Part shown: piece after piece, positions 45,616-54,551 of the stretch
Numbering within the stretch: the stretch's first letter is position 1
Layout of the letters: every line of letters begins with the position of its first letter
Assembly: GCF_900149695.1 (NCBI RefSeq)
Contig: NZ_LT703003.1
Location: 186,001-250,000 of the forward strand
Source: Anderseniella sp. Alg231-50
Lineage (GTDB): Bacteria > Pseudomonadota > Alphaproteobacteria > Rhizobiales > Aestuariivirgaceae
Direction: 5' to 3'
Length of the DNA stretch: 64,000 bases
Made by a program: the position numbers and the translations under genes
The notes under the pieces: model-generated
Seen by the model: only the letters and a program-made list of their open reading frames with translations
Database searches by the model: none
Told to the model about the DNA's origin: nothing

Positions 45616-46754
45616 GCCTTGGCGAGTGCCTGTTCGAGATCGGCAATCAGGTCCTCGGTGTTCTCGATGCCAACCGACAGCCGGATCAGGTTGTCGGGGA
45701 TCGGACTGTCCTCACCCTCGATCACCTTGCGATGTTCCGCCAGGCTCTCCACACCGCCAAGCGAAGTTGCCGGCAGGAAAATCTTGAGCGCGCGGATCAC
45801 CCGGCCGGTTTCCGCCATGCCGCCCTTCACGCATATGGACATCATGGCCCCGAAGCCGTCCATCTGGCGGCGCGCAATTTCATGGCCGGGATGAGACTGC
45901 AGGCCGGGATACAATACCTTCTCCACCCCGGGATGGTGCTCCAGGTGACGCGCAATCGCCAGTGAACTTTCGGCTGCCTTGTTGACCCGCACAAACAGCG
46001 TGCGCATGCCGCGGATCAGCAGCCAGGACTCAAATGGTGCCAGAACGCCACCGGTCACATTGCGGACGGTGCGGGCCTCCGCCCAGCGTGCATTGTCCTC
46101 CCGTGTCACCAGGGCTCCACCGAGCACATCGGAATGGCCATTGAGATATTTGGTGATGGAATGGAAGACAATGTCTGCGCCATGATCCAGCGGGCGGGTG
46201 ACAACCGGGCTGGCAGACGTTGAATCAACGGCCAGGTCAGCGCCTGCGGCATGAGCAACCTCAGCCACCGCGCGGATGTCAATTACGTCCCAGACCGGGT
46301 TGACCGGCGTCTCCATCCACACCAGTTCGGTTTTGCCCGGCACAATTGCCGTCTTCAGTGCATCCAGGTCAGACGGGTCGACGTAGGTTACCGTGATGCG
46401 CTGTTTTTCAAGCATGCGGGTCATCAGGTCCCGCGTACCCCAGTACATGATTTCAGGCGCCACCACATGAGCACCGGGCTTGAGTGTCTCAAACAGTGCG
46501 GCGATGCCGGCCAGTCCGGAGGCAAACACCAGTGCATCATGGCCGTTTTCCAGCCGGGCAATAATCTCTTCGGCCTGATCAATGGTCGGATTGCCGTAGC
46601 GCGAATAAAGATGCCTGTCGCGAAGCTGGTAATCGTTGTCGCGGGCAAAGGTGGTCGCCGTGTGCAGCGGCGGCACTACGGAGCCGGTCGCCTCTTCAAC
46701 CGAGTGCAGAGCATGGGCCACAAATGTCTCCGGTGACCTTGAATCTTCAGACAT
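45612..46754 (-). CDS. Cys/Met metabolism PLP-dependent lyase or transferase
   Basis: This 380-residue enzyme of the cystathionine gamma-synthase/beta-lyase family shows YSRYGNPTIDQAEEI, FASGLAGIAALFE and the PLP lysine in FHSITKYLNGHSDVLGG. The exact reaction (cystathionine lyase or synthase, or methionine gamma-lyase) cannot be set by motif alone. Its start overlaps the end of the SDR gene upstream by 8 bases, and its stop overlaps the periplasmic-protein gene, so all three are coupled. Confidence 0.9.
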   Translation of the reverse strand: MSEDSRSPETFVAHALHSVEEATGSVVPPLHTATTFARDNDYQLRDRHLYSRYGNPTIDQAEEIIARLENGHDALVFASGLAGIAALFETLKPGAHVVAPEIMYWGTRDLMTRMLEKQRITVTYVDPSDLDALKTAIVPGKTELVWMETPVNPVWDVIDIRAVAEVAHAAGADLAVDSTSASPVVTRPLDHGADIVFHSITKYLNGHSDVLGGALVTREDNARWAEARTVRNVTGGVLAPFESWLLIRGMRTLFVRVNKAAESSLAIARHLEHHPGVEKVLYPGLQSHPGHEIARRQMDGFGAMMSICVKGGMAETGRVIRALKIFLPATSLGGVESLAEHRKVIEGEDSPIPDNLIRLSVGIENTEDLIADLEQALAKA

Positions 46755-47508
46755 GCTGACCGCCGTTCACATGGATTTCCGCCCCGGTGACATAAGACGA
46801 CGCCTCGGTGCACAGGAAGTAAATCGCCTTGGCGACTTCTTCCGGCTGGCCGAGACGGCGTAGCGGAATACTCGGGATGATTTTTTCCGTGCCCGGCGAC
46901 AGGATGGAGGTTTCGATTTCTCCCGGTGAAATGGAGTTCACCCGCACGCCAAGCGGGCCGAAGTCGTTGGCCATTTCCCGGGTCAGCGAAGCCAGCGCGG
47001 CTTTTGACGTCGAATAAGCGGCGCCGGCAAACGGATGCACTGCAGTGCCGGCAATGGAGGTGACGTTGACGACCGACCCCTGCCCGGCCCTGAGTTCATC
47101 GACCAGACCGCGCGCCAGCATCACGGGTGAAAAGAAATTGACATTGAATACATGGTTCCAGTCGGCGGCACTGGTATCGAAGGTATTCATGCGCCCGCCG
47201 CCTTCAAGCTTGGGCGATATGGCCGCATTGTTTACCAGTGCATTCAGCCGGCTGCCCTGATCGGTAAGGCGTTCCTTCATTTCATCGACACCACGGCGCA
47301 CGTCGTCGACATCGGCCAGGTCGATCTGGATATGATCCTCCGGTCCCATTTCCCAGGGACAGTTTTCCGGGAACGGCTGGCGTGAACAGGTGATGACCCG
47401 CCATCCGGCTGAGGAAAACCGCTTAACCGTCGCATGGCCAATGCCACGCGAGGCGCCGGTCAGGATCAGAGTCTTGCGATCGGCATTGTCAGTCTGCGTT
47501 GCGGACAT
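46747..47508 (-). CDS. Short-chain dehydrogenase/reductase
   Basis: This 253-residue SDR has the cofactor motif TGASRGIGHA, NNAAISP, the catalytic Ser in NVTSIAG, and the YSTSKAAL Tyr-x3-Lys pair. It is an NAD(P)-dependent oxidoreductase of unknown substrate. ATG 47508 is chosen because GGAG lies 6 bases upstream. It is the first of three coupled genes with a PLP lyase and a periplasmic protein. Confidence 0.92.
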   Translation of the reverse strand: MSATQTDNADRKTLILTGASRGIGHATVKRFSSAGWRVITCSRQPFPENCPWEMGPEDHIQIDLADVDDVRRGVDEMKERLTDQGSRLNALVNNAAISPKLEGGGRMNTFDTSAADWNHVFNVNFFSPVMLARGLVDELRAGQGSVVNVTSIAGTAVHPFAGAAYSTSKAALASLTREMANDFGPLGVRVNSISPGEIETSILSPGTEKIIPSIPLRRLGQPEEVAKAIYFLCTEASSYVTGAEIHVNGGQHV

Positions 47509-47570
47509 GAAAGTCTCCATTGGGGAAGATCAACGATCTGGCAGGTCAGCGATCTATACGGCAATCACTG

Positions 47571-48191
47571 TTACGGATAAAGCCGCGTCTTGCTCCAGGC
47601 ATCATCATCGCCATGACGCTGGAACGCCACCCGGTCATGCAGACGGAAAGCACCATCCTTCCAGAACTCGACATGAACGGGCTTTACACGGAACCCTGAC
47701 CAGTACGGCGGACGCGGGACGTCGCCAATGGCGTATTTTGCAGCATATCTGGCAACTGCCTTTTCGAGCGCAAACCGGCTTTCAAGAGGGCGCGATTGTT
47801 GTGATGCCCACGCACCGATGCGGCTGTCGCGGGGCCGGGACTTGTAATAAGCATCCGCCTCTTCCTCGGAAACCACTTCCACCGGTCCCCTCAGCCTGAC
47901 CTGGCGGCGCAGGGATTTCCAGTGAAACCCCAGGGCGGCCTTTCGCGACGCCAGTATCTCGGTGCCCTTCTGGCTTTCAAAATTGGTGTAGAACACGAAA
48001 CCGCGCTCATCGAAACCTTTCAGCAGCGTCATGCGCACATTGGGCAGGCCGTCACCATCAACCGTGGCCACGCTCATGGCGGTGGGGTCGTTCGGTTCTG
48101 CCGCCCTGGCTTCTTCCAGCCATTCAGCAAACAGCTGAAACGGTTCGCTGCGGGTGGTGAAGTCTTGCTGTTCTGTCTCGGTCGTGGTCAT
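47571..48191 (-). CDS. pdxH: Pyridoxine/pyridoxamine 5'-phosphate oxidase
   Basis: This 206-residue FMN enzyme makes pyridoxal 5'-phosphate, the cofactor of the many PLP enzymes nearby. Typical stretches are [62 protein letters not shown] and the ending RLYP. The length is standard. It is transcribed away from fabI across a 265-base gap holding a long inverted repeat. Confidence 0.96.
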   Translation of the reverse strand: MTTTETEQQDFTTRSEPFQLFAEWLEEARAAEPNDPTAMSVATVDGDGLPNVRMTLLKGFDERGFVFYTNFESQKGTEILASRKAALGFHWKSLRRQVRLRGPVEVVSEEEADAYYKSRPRDSRIGAWASQQSRPLESRFALEKAVARYAAKYAIGDVPRPPYWSGFRVKPVHVEFWKDGAFRLHDRVAFQRHGDDDAWSKTRLYP

Positions 48192-48270
48192 TCCAGCCTC
48201 GGGTCAAATGTTCAATCGGTATGATCAATATGGTACGGCTTTGCCCGCTCAGCCAGTTCTTTTCCACTAT

Positions 48271-48304
48271 AGCAACATGGGTTCGCCGAACCCATAAAGT
48301 TGCT
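48271..48304. promoter_or_regulatory. Long inverted repeat between divergent pdxH and fabI
   Basis: ATGGGTTCG-C-CGAACCCAT (48277-48295) is a perfect 9-bp palindrome around one base. AGCAAC on the left and GTTGCT on the right extend it, with three unpaired bases on the right side. It lies 80 bases from the pdxH start and about 150 from the fabI start. It could be an operator or a hairpin in a leader RNA; no poly-T follows. Confidence 0.45.
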
Positions 48305-48456
48305 CTAGCACTTTGAAAGCGATCAGTTTTATGAATTTTGCCTGATTCAATCAAAAATCATACTGATCCAGACACATTTGGCGGTGGACCAACTGAAGGT
48401 TTTCGTGCAAATACAGGTGACTTTCTTATGGTTTCGAACAGCAAAGGGTGTTGTCC

Positions 48457-49278
48457 ATGACCCAGGCGGGATCAATCATGGCCGGCAAGCGCGGGCTTGT
48501 GATGGGGGTTGCCAACAACCGCTCCATCGCATGGGGCATTGCGAAGGCGGCACACAGTCACGGCGCAGAACTGGCATTCACCTACCAGGGGGATGCGCTG
48601 GGCAAGCGCGTGAAGCCGCTGGCGGCAGAACTCGGGTCCGACATCGTGCTGCCGTGCGACGTGACCGATGGTGCCTCCATGGACGCGGTGTTTGCGGAGC
48701 TGGAAAAACGCTGGGGCAAGCTGGATTTTGTCGTGCACGCCATTGCGTTTGCTGACAAGGACGAACTGACCGGGCGCTATGTGGATACATCCGAAGAAAA
48801 CTTCAACAAATCGCTCAATATCTCATGTTATTCGTTCACGGCCATCGCCCAGCGCGCGGAAAAGCTGATGACCGATGGCGGTTCGCTGCTGACGCTGACC
48901 TATTACGGCGCTGAAAAGTGGATGCCGCACTACAATGTAATGGGCGTTGCCAAGGCCGCACTTGAAGCATCGGTGCGCTATCTGGCAGCTGACCTGGGCG
49001 AGAAAGACATTCGCGTCAACGCCATTTCCGCCGGTCCGATCAAGACGCTGGCTGCGTCCGGCATTGGCGATTTCCGCTATATCCTCAAATGGAACGAGAA
49101 CAATTCGCCGATGCGCCGGACCGTAACCATCGACGAGGTTGGCCAATCGGGCGCCTATCTCCTGTCCGACATGAGCCGCGGTGTCACGGGTGAGGTTCAC
49201 CACGTCGATTCGGGCTATCACGTCGTCGGCATGAAAAACCCCTACGCCCCAGACATGAGCCTTGAGCCGAGTGACTGA
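48457..49278 (+). CDS. fabI: Enoyl-[acyl-carrier-protein] reductase (NADH)
   Basis: This 273-residue FabI carries out the last step of each fatty-acid elongation cycle. It shows GKRGLVMGVANNRSIAWGIA, FTYQGD, and the active-site Tyr-x6-Lys in YNVMGVAKAAL. ATG 48457 has AAAGGG 8 bases upstream; a further ATG at 48478 would also keep the whole enzyme. FabI is the target of triclosan and isoniazid-type inhibitors. It overlaps the phosphatase gene downstream. Confidence 0.95.
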   Translation: MTQAGSIMAGKRGLVMGVANNRSIAWGIAKAAHSHGAELAFTYQGDALGKRVKPLAAELGSDIVLPCDVTDGASMDAVFAELEKRWGKLDFVVHAIAFADKDELTGRYVDTSEENFNKSLNISCYSFTAIAQRAEKLMTDGGSLLTLTYYGAEKWMPHYNVMGVAKAALEASVRYLAADLGEKDIRVNAISAGPIKTLAASGIGDFRYILKWNENNSPMRRTVTIDEVGQSGAYLLSDMSRGVTGEVHHVDSGYHVVGMKNPYAPDMSLEPSD

Positions 49279-49876
49279 CCAGTTTCCGGAGCTGTGGTTT
49301 ATCCGCCATGGCGAAACCGACTGGAACCTGAGCCGGCGCATCCAGGGCCAGACCGACATACCGCTCAACGAAACCGGCCACGCGCAGGCAAGTGCGATTG
49401 CGCAGGCCATGGCAAGGCTGCATGACAGTCTCGACGGGTTTGACCTTCACGTCAGCCCACTGCACCGGCCGCGCCAGACCATGCAATACATTGTTGACGG
49501 GTTCGGGCTCGACTGGACCAGCATCACCATTGATGAACGGCTGAAGGAACTCAATTTCGGCGACCTGGAAGGCTCGACCTGGCCTGAACTCAATGCCAGG
49601 GGACTTGATCCGGAAAAAGATCCCGAAGGTTACCATGCGTTCAGGCCGAAAGGCGGTGAAAGCTATGCCGACGCCACCGCCCGGGTACGTGACTGGCTGG
49701 ACAGCCTGACCCGACCGACCATTGCCGTGGCCCATGGCGGCATCAGCCGTATCGTGCGCGGCCTGGTGTTGAACCTGCCCATCGCCGAAATACCAAGTTT
49801 GCGCAATCCGCAATGGAAATTCTACCGTCTTAATGATGGTGAGATTGAATGGTTCCGGGCGAAACCAGCCGCGTAA
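49271..49876 (+). CDS. Histidine phosphatase family protein
   Basis: This 201-residue enzyme of the phosphoglycerate-mutase/phosphatase superfamily has the phosphohistidine motif FIRHGETDWN, SPLHRPRQTM, the acidic region KELNFGDLEG, and the second His in VAHGGISR. The start is probably GTG 49271, overlapping the fabI stop; TTG 49262 is the alternative. Broad phosphatase activity is usual, and the substrate is unknown. It is co-transcribed with fabI. Confidence 0.88.
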   Translation: MTDQFPELWFIRHGETDWNLSRRIQGQTDIPLNETGHAQASAIAQAMARLHDSLDGFDLHVSPLHRPRQTMQYIVDGFGLDWTSITIDERLKELNFGDLEGSTWPELNARGLDPEKDPEGYHAFRPKGGESYADATARVRDWLDSLTRPTIAVAHGGISRIVRGLVLNLPIAEIPSLRNPQWKFYRLNDGEIEWFRAKPAA

Positions 49877-49900
49877 GGGGACTGTATCCTGCCAAAATGA

Positions 49901-49930
49901 AAAAAGGAGGCAAAATCTGCCTCCTTTTTA
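49901..49930. terminator. Rho-independent terminator, bidirectional
   Basis: AAAAAGGAGGCA pairs with TGCCTCCTTTTT around AAATC-type loop bases, giving a stem with a T-run on either strand. It lies 24 bases after the phosphatase gene and 53 bases before the end of the convergent outer-membrane-protein gene, serving both. Confidence 0.9.
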
Positions 49931-49983
49931 TTCACGTCAGCTATCAAATCTCGTGCAGCGAGCCAGCCTCGCTGCAAACAGGT

Positions 49984-51348
49984 TCACTGGTTGAAAATCG
50001 GCAGCTTGTAAGAAACAACCGCACGAACAGACTGCAGCGAGATGTCGTTGTTCAAGTCAAGATCATCATCGATCTCGAACACGTTCAGTTTGCCGTAATC
50101 GGTGTAGCGATACTCCAGCTTGCCGGTAAAATTCTCCGCAAGCACTGTTTCGATACCGGCACCGACCGTGAAGCCGTCAGCGTCAAAATCGTTGGTGATG
50201 ACCGGGGTTCCGGTGATGACCAGAATGTCCTGTTCGAAATCGGTCCAGGTCCAGCCAACAAGGCCGTAAGCCAGGGTGTCCGGCGTTACGAGATAGCCAA
50301 GCCGTCCAGCAACCGTATAGCTGTCAGACGCTTCCAGCCTGTAACCGGTGAATCCGGGAACGCCCAAGTCAAGTTCAGCAACTGTCTCAATGGAACTTCC
50401 CGTATAGTCGAACTGAACACCGGCGACGAAATTGTTGGAAAACTGATGGTCATATCCAACCTCAACCGTGAACAAACCACCTTCCCCGGAGATGCCGTCG
50501 AGGCTTGCCAGAGTGCCCCCGGGATCAACATCAAGACTGAGTTCGTGATTGATGAAACCGTAGCCGCCGCCTGCGCCCAGCCGGAACCCGCTCCAGTTGG
50601 TAGTTGACGCCACACTGTAATCTGCGACCGGCGTTACGTAGCCACCGGGATTTCCGAACCGGTAGGAAGCAACAGCCCGAATGCTCTGCATCGACGTATC
50701 GTTGTACAACTCGAAACCGCCACCGCCCAGCAGTGAATTATCCTGATAGTCTGTGTAACGGTACTCCAGTTTGCCAGTAATGTTTGGTGTAAACCGGGTC
50801 TCGATGCCCGCACCGACCGTCAGGCCATCAAGGTCAAACGAATAACTCGCAACATTGCCCCCATTGATATCAAGGTCACCTTCAAATTCCGTCCATGTCC
50901 AGCCAACCAGGCCGTAAATCAATGTGTCCGGGTTAGCCAGCCAGCCCAGGCGGCCCAGAACCGAAAAACTGTGTGAGGCGTCCAGCGTAAAGTTGGCGTC
51001 AAAAAAACCTAAATCGACATCCAGCTCGGTGCCGATACCGGAATAAGTGTAATCTCCCATAATCCCGACAACAAAATCGCTGCTGAACTGATAGTCATAG
51101 CCGCCTTCTACGGTGAACAATCCACCCTCGCCGCCAATGCCGCTGAAGCTCAATAAATCGTCAAATCCGGGTGTATCCAAGGCAAGCCGATGGTTCACGG
51201 CGCCATAGCCGCCACCAACACCAATGTGGAACCCTGTCCAGTCGTCAGCCGGCATGACCGGCTCCGGCAGATCAGCCGCATAAGCGGTCCCAATTAAGGC
51301 TGTTGATGACAGAAAAACGGCAAAAAGCCTGGAAAAAGAACGGCCCAT
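49984..51348 (-). CDS. Outer membrane protein with two tandem beta-barrel domains
   Basis: This 454-residue protein has a signal peptide (residues about 1-27, ending TAYA-A) and two homologous halves, each like one Omp25/OmpA-type 8-strand barrel. The first half (about 28-245) has GFHIGVGGGYGAVNHRLALD, GLVGWTWTEFEGD and GKLEYRYTDYQD. The second (about 246-454) has GFRLGAGGGYGFINHELSLD, GLVGWTWTDFEQD and GKLEYRYTDYGK. Single-barrel relatives are the rule in Hyphomicrobiales. ATG 51348 has GAGGAG 8 bases upstream. The C-terminal end is KLPIFNQ rather than the usual Phe-terminated signature. Confidence 0.88.
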   Translation of the reverse strand: MGRSFSRLFAVFLSSTALIGTAYAADLPEPVMPADDWTGFHIGVGGGYGAVNHRLALDTPGFDDLLSFSGIGGEGGLFTVEGGYDYQFSSDFVVGIMGDYTYSGIGTELDVDLGFFDANFTLDASHSFSVLGRLGWLANPDTLIYGLVGWTWTEFEGDLDINGGNVASYSFDLDGLTVGAGIETRFTPNITGKLEYRYTDYQDNSLLGGGGFELYNDTSMQSIRAVASYRFGNPGGYVTPVADYSVASTTNWSGFRLGAGGGYGFINHELSLDVDPGGTLASLDGISGEGGLFTVEVGYDHQFSNNFVAGVQFDYTGSSIETVAELDLGVPGFTGYRLEASDSYTVAGRLGYLVTPDTLAYGLVGWTWTDFEQDILVITGTPVITNDFDADGFTVGAGIETVLAENFTGKLEYRYTDYGKLNVFEIDDDLDLNNDISLQSVRAVVSYKLPIFNQ

Positions 51349-51591
51349 CCAACTCACTCCTCGAAAACCCCCGACTTACCAATTGGTTAACGATTAATCC
51401 TGCCACGGACGTTGGGTCAAGTGACAAAGGGCGAAATTGTGTCGATTTTCGGGAAGTGTGACTTATTTGCCACACTTCGAAAGCAGGGCCGGTGGCGCAT
51501 TGCCGGCAGCAGGCGCCAGCCGCACTCCATTCAGTTTGACGAAGCCCGGCGCGGCGCATAAGACTTGGCGCGCAACAGGGATACGCTTTCA

Positions 51592-52677
51592 ATGTCACAC
51601 AATTCGTTCGGCCACATGTTCCGCATCACCACGTTCGGGGAATCGCACGGGGTGGCGCTGGGCTGTGTCATTGACGGTTGCCCGGCGGGTATCGCGATCA
51701 CCGAGGACGATATCCAGTCGTTCCTCGACAAGCGCAAGCCGGGTACATCACGCTTCACCACCCAGCGGCGCGAACCTGACCAGGTGAAAATCCTCTCCGG
51801 CGTGTTCGAGGACGACCGCACCGAGGGTCAGGTGACCACCGGCACGCCGATTGCGCTGATGATCGAAAATGTCGACCAGCGCTCAAAGGACTATTCGGAA
51901 ATCCGCGACAAGTTCCGTCCCGGCCATGCTGATTTCACCTACCTGGAAAAATACGGCGTGCGCGATTACCGCGGTGGCGGCAGATCGTCGGCACGCGAAA
52001 CTGCAGCACGCGTGGCCGCAGGCGCCATAGCCCGCAAGGTGGTTGCCATGGTGGAAGTGCGTGCGGCCCTGGTGCAGATGGGCCCGCACAAGATCAACCG
52101 GGACAACTGGGACTGGAACCAGGTCAATGAGAACCCGTTCTTCTGCCCCGATGCCGAGGCTGCAGGTAATTGGGAAACCTATCTCGACGATATCCGCAAG
52201 GCGGGTTCATCGTGCGGCGCGGTGATCGAGGTCGTCGCATCGGGCGTGCCTGCCGGGTGGGGCGCGCCGGTCTACGGCAAGCTCGATCAGGACATTGCAT
52301 CAGCCATGATGAGCATCAATGCGGTCAAGGGCGTGGAGATCGGCAACGGCTTCGAGGCCGCCGCCATTACCGGCGAGGAAAACGCCGACGAAATCCGCAT
52401 GAAAGGCAACCAGCCGGAATTCCAGTCCAACAACGCAGGCGGCGTGCTCGGCGGCATCTCGAGCGGCCAGGACGTTGTGTGCCGTTTTGCGGTCAAACCA
52501 ACCTCGTCCATTCTCACACCGCGCAAGACGGTGACCAGTGGTGGTGAGGAAACCGACATCGTCACCAAGGGTCGCCATGATCCATGCGTCGGCATTCGCG
52601 CCGTGCCGGTCGGAGAAGCCATGATGGCCATTGTGCTGGCGGATCACTATCTGCGCCATCGCGGGCAGAACGGGTAA
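51592..52677 (+). CDS. aroC: Chorismate synthase
   Basis: This 361-residue FMN-dependent enzyme makes chorismate from EPSP at the end of the shikimate pathway. Signatures are [40 protein letters not shown], and [21 protein letters not shown] in two blocks (GGEETDIV and GRHDPCVG). ATG 51592 starts the conserved [12 protein letters not shown], with AGGGA upstream. It is followed after 5 bases by a HAD gene on the same strand. Confidence 0.96.
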   Translation: MSHNSFGHMFRITTFGESHGVALGCVIDGCPAGIAITEDDIQSFLDKRKPGTSRFTTQRREPDQVKILSGVFEDDRTEGQVTTGTPIALMIENVDQRSKDYSEIRDKFRPGHADFTYLEKYGVRDYRGGGRSSARETAARVAAGAIARKVVAMVEVRAALVQMGPHKINRDNWDWNQVNENPFFCPDAEAAGNWETYLDDIRKAGSSCGAVIEVVASGVPAGWGAPVYGKLDQDIASAMMSINAVKGVEIGNGFEAAAITGEENADEIRMKGNQPEFQSNNAGGVLGGISSGQDVVCRFAVKPTSSILTPRKTVTSGGEETDIVTKGRHDPCVGIRAVPVGEAMMAIVLADHYLRHRGQNG

Positions 52678-52682
52678 GCTTC

Positions 52683-53399
52683 ATGGCCCACGGATACCAA
52701 ACCAAGGCGCTGCTGTTTGATGTATTCGGTACGGTTGTCGACTGGCGCTCCAGTATTATCCGCGAGCTCTCGGCATGGGGTAACGACACCCACGTGGTGG
52801 CCGACTGGCCTGCAATTGCCGACGGCTGGCGCGGGCTCTACCAGCCGGCAATGGAGCGAATTCGGGCAGGAAATCGCGGATTTGTACGCCTGGACATACT
52901 GCACGAAGAAAACCTGCGCGACATCTTTGTCCAACATGGCCTTGATGCCCCCACGGGCGAAGAGCTGCACCGCCTGGTGACGGCATGGCACCGGCTCGAC
53001 CCGTGGCCGGATGTTGTTTCCGGGCTTGCGCGCCTGAAGGCCAAGCATATCATTGCGCCGTGCTCCAACGGCAATATCGCCCTCATTACCAACATGGCCA
53101 AGCGGGCCGGCCTGCCATGGGACGTGGTACTGGGCGCGGAAGTTGCGCAAGCCTACAAGCCACACCCGCAAGCCTATCTGGGCTCAGCCGATGCACTGTC
53201 GCTCAAGCCGGAAGAATGCATGATGGTTGCAGCCCATCTCGATGACCTGGAAGCAGCGGCCGAGCTCGGATTCACCACGGCCTATGTGCCGCGACCGGAC
53301 GAACACGGCAAAGGGGCCGGTGCCGAGACTGCTCCGGACGGGTCGGTGGATCATGTCGGGGAAGACTTCAACGCGCTGGCTGATCAGCTTGGTTGCTAG
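52683..53399 (+). CDS. Haloacid dehalogenase, type II
   Basis: This 238-residue HAD-superfamily enzyme has the nucleophile Asp in LLFDVFGTVVDWRSS, CSNGN (motif II, Ser), KPHP (motif III lysine), and the acidic motif AAHLDDLEAA. The layout fits L-2-haloacid dehalogenases, which convert 2-haloacids to 2-hydroxyacids. In many species the real substrate is a common metabolite. It converges with the methyltransferase gene, overlapping by 4 bases. Confidence 0.9.
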   Translation: MAHGYQTKALLFDVFGTVVDWRSSIIRELSAWGNDTHVVADWPAIADGWRGLYQPAMERIRAGNRGFVRLDILHEENLRDIFVQHGLDAPTGEELHRLVTAWHRLDPWPDVVSGLARLKAKHIIAPCSNGNIALITNMAKRAGLPWDVVLGAEVAQAYKPHPQAYLGSADALSLKPEECMMVAAHLDDLEAAAELGFTTAYVPRPDEHGKGAGAETAPDGSVDHVGEDFNALADQLGC

Positions 53400-54487
53400 G
53401 GTTTGTCGCAAACCACCAGTTTTGACAGAAAGACCGGGCGGCTTTCTGAATGGATCAACCCGGCCTGGCTGAATATGTCGGCCAGGTCTTCCTTGATGTA
53501 GCTGCCGTAATACGGCTCATGGAAATTCACCGGGAACGACTGCAGCATGCCGTCATAACCATCGACATCGCCCAGCTGCAGCGAGTCCATGAAAATCAGC
53601 CGTCCACCCGGTTTCAGCACCCGGGCAAATTCCTTCGCTATAATCCGCCGGACCTTGGGCGGCACTTCGTGAAACAGGTAGATGGACGTCACCACATCCA
53701 GTGACGCATCGGCAAAGGGAAGTTTTTCAGCGTTTGCGACTTCATAACCGACTGATGAATAGTCTTTCAGGTGCCGCTTTGCCTCAGCCAGGTAGGCGTC
53801 GGACAGGTCCGACAGGGTCAGGTCAATACGCGGGTATGCCTGCTTGATGAACCGGCCAAACCGGCCCGTGCCGCAGGCAATGTCGGCAATTTTCGTCTTG
53901 CGCTGGTCACGGCCGCGCATGAACTGCCACAGCGGCACAAGGCACTCCCGGCGCATGGCGTTGGTGGAGCCTGAAAACAGCACCTCGGTCTGCATGTCGT
54001 AGATTTCGGCACTGTCTTCGGTGAGATACCCACCGGTCTGATAGTGGAAATTCTGCAGGAAATACGCCGGCAGTTCATCTGCCTTGTCGGATGAATAAAC
54101 CTCCGTTCCCTCACCTTTCGCCTTGCGCTCGGCGGCAACCGGCACATCGGCCAGAAACGCACGCGACGTTTTCAGAAGCCTGCCCGGCGATCCGTCGGCA
54201 TCGCGCGGCAGCGGGTAGTAGCCGGCTGCTACATTGTCGAGATCACGCTGGAACGTGCCGGCCAGGCTGCCCAGCAGCCGCTCCATGCCGGGCCCTTTCT
54301 GCCGGGGTTGGTCGCGGGTCACTTCGGACACGCCCGGTTTGGTTTTGCGGAACTGCCCTGCCGCCAGGCCATGGCCCATATACCAGGCAACCCGGGCGCC
54401 CTGGCGCGCCGTGTAGGCAAGTTTTTCAAACGGTGTCAGCATGGTCTTGATAATGTGCGCCCTGGCCGTGATGTTTTCAAGAACCAT
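53396..54487 (-). CDS. Class I SAM-dependent methyltransferase
   Basis: This 363-residue protein has a SAM-binding domain in its second half: IADIACGTGRFGRFI (motif I), TLSDLSDAYL, ANAEKLPFADASLDVV and RVLKPGGRLIFMDS. The first 180 residues are a helical extension of unknown role, ending near DMQTEVLFSGSTNAMRRE. It belongs to the UbiE-like group; the substrate is unknown. It stands alone between a convergent HAD gene and a LysR regulator. Confidence 0.85.
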   Translation of the reverse strand: MVLENITARAHIIKTMLTPFEKLAYTARQGARVAWYMGHGLAAGQFRKTKPGVSEVTRDQPRQKGPGMERLLGSLAGTFQRDLDNVAAGYYPLPRDADGSPGRLLKTSRAFLADVPVAAERKAKGEGTEVYSSDKADELPAYFLQNFHYQTGGYLTEDSAEIYDMQTEVLFSGSTNAMRRECLVPLWQFMRGRDQRKTKIADIACGTGRFGRFIKQAYPRIDLTLSDLSDAYLAEAKRHLKDYSSVGYEVANAEKLPFADASLDVVTSIYLFHEVPPKVRRIIAKEFARVLKPGGRLIFMDSLQLGDVDGYDGMLQSFPVNFHEPYYGSYIKEDLADIFSQAGLIHSESRPVFLSKLVVCDKP

Positions 54488-54551
54488 GCTGCCGCATCGG
54501 GGATCTGTTCAAGTCGGCACATGAAGAAATGAACCCGTCCGTCAATCTGCC

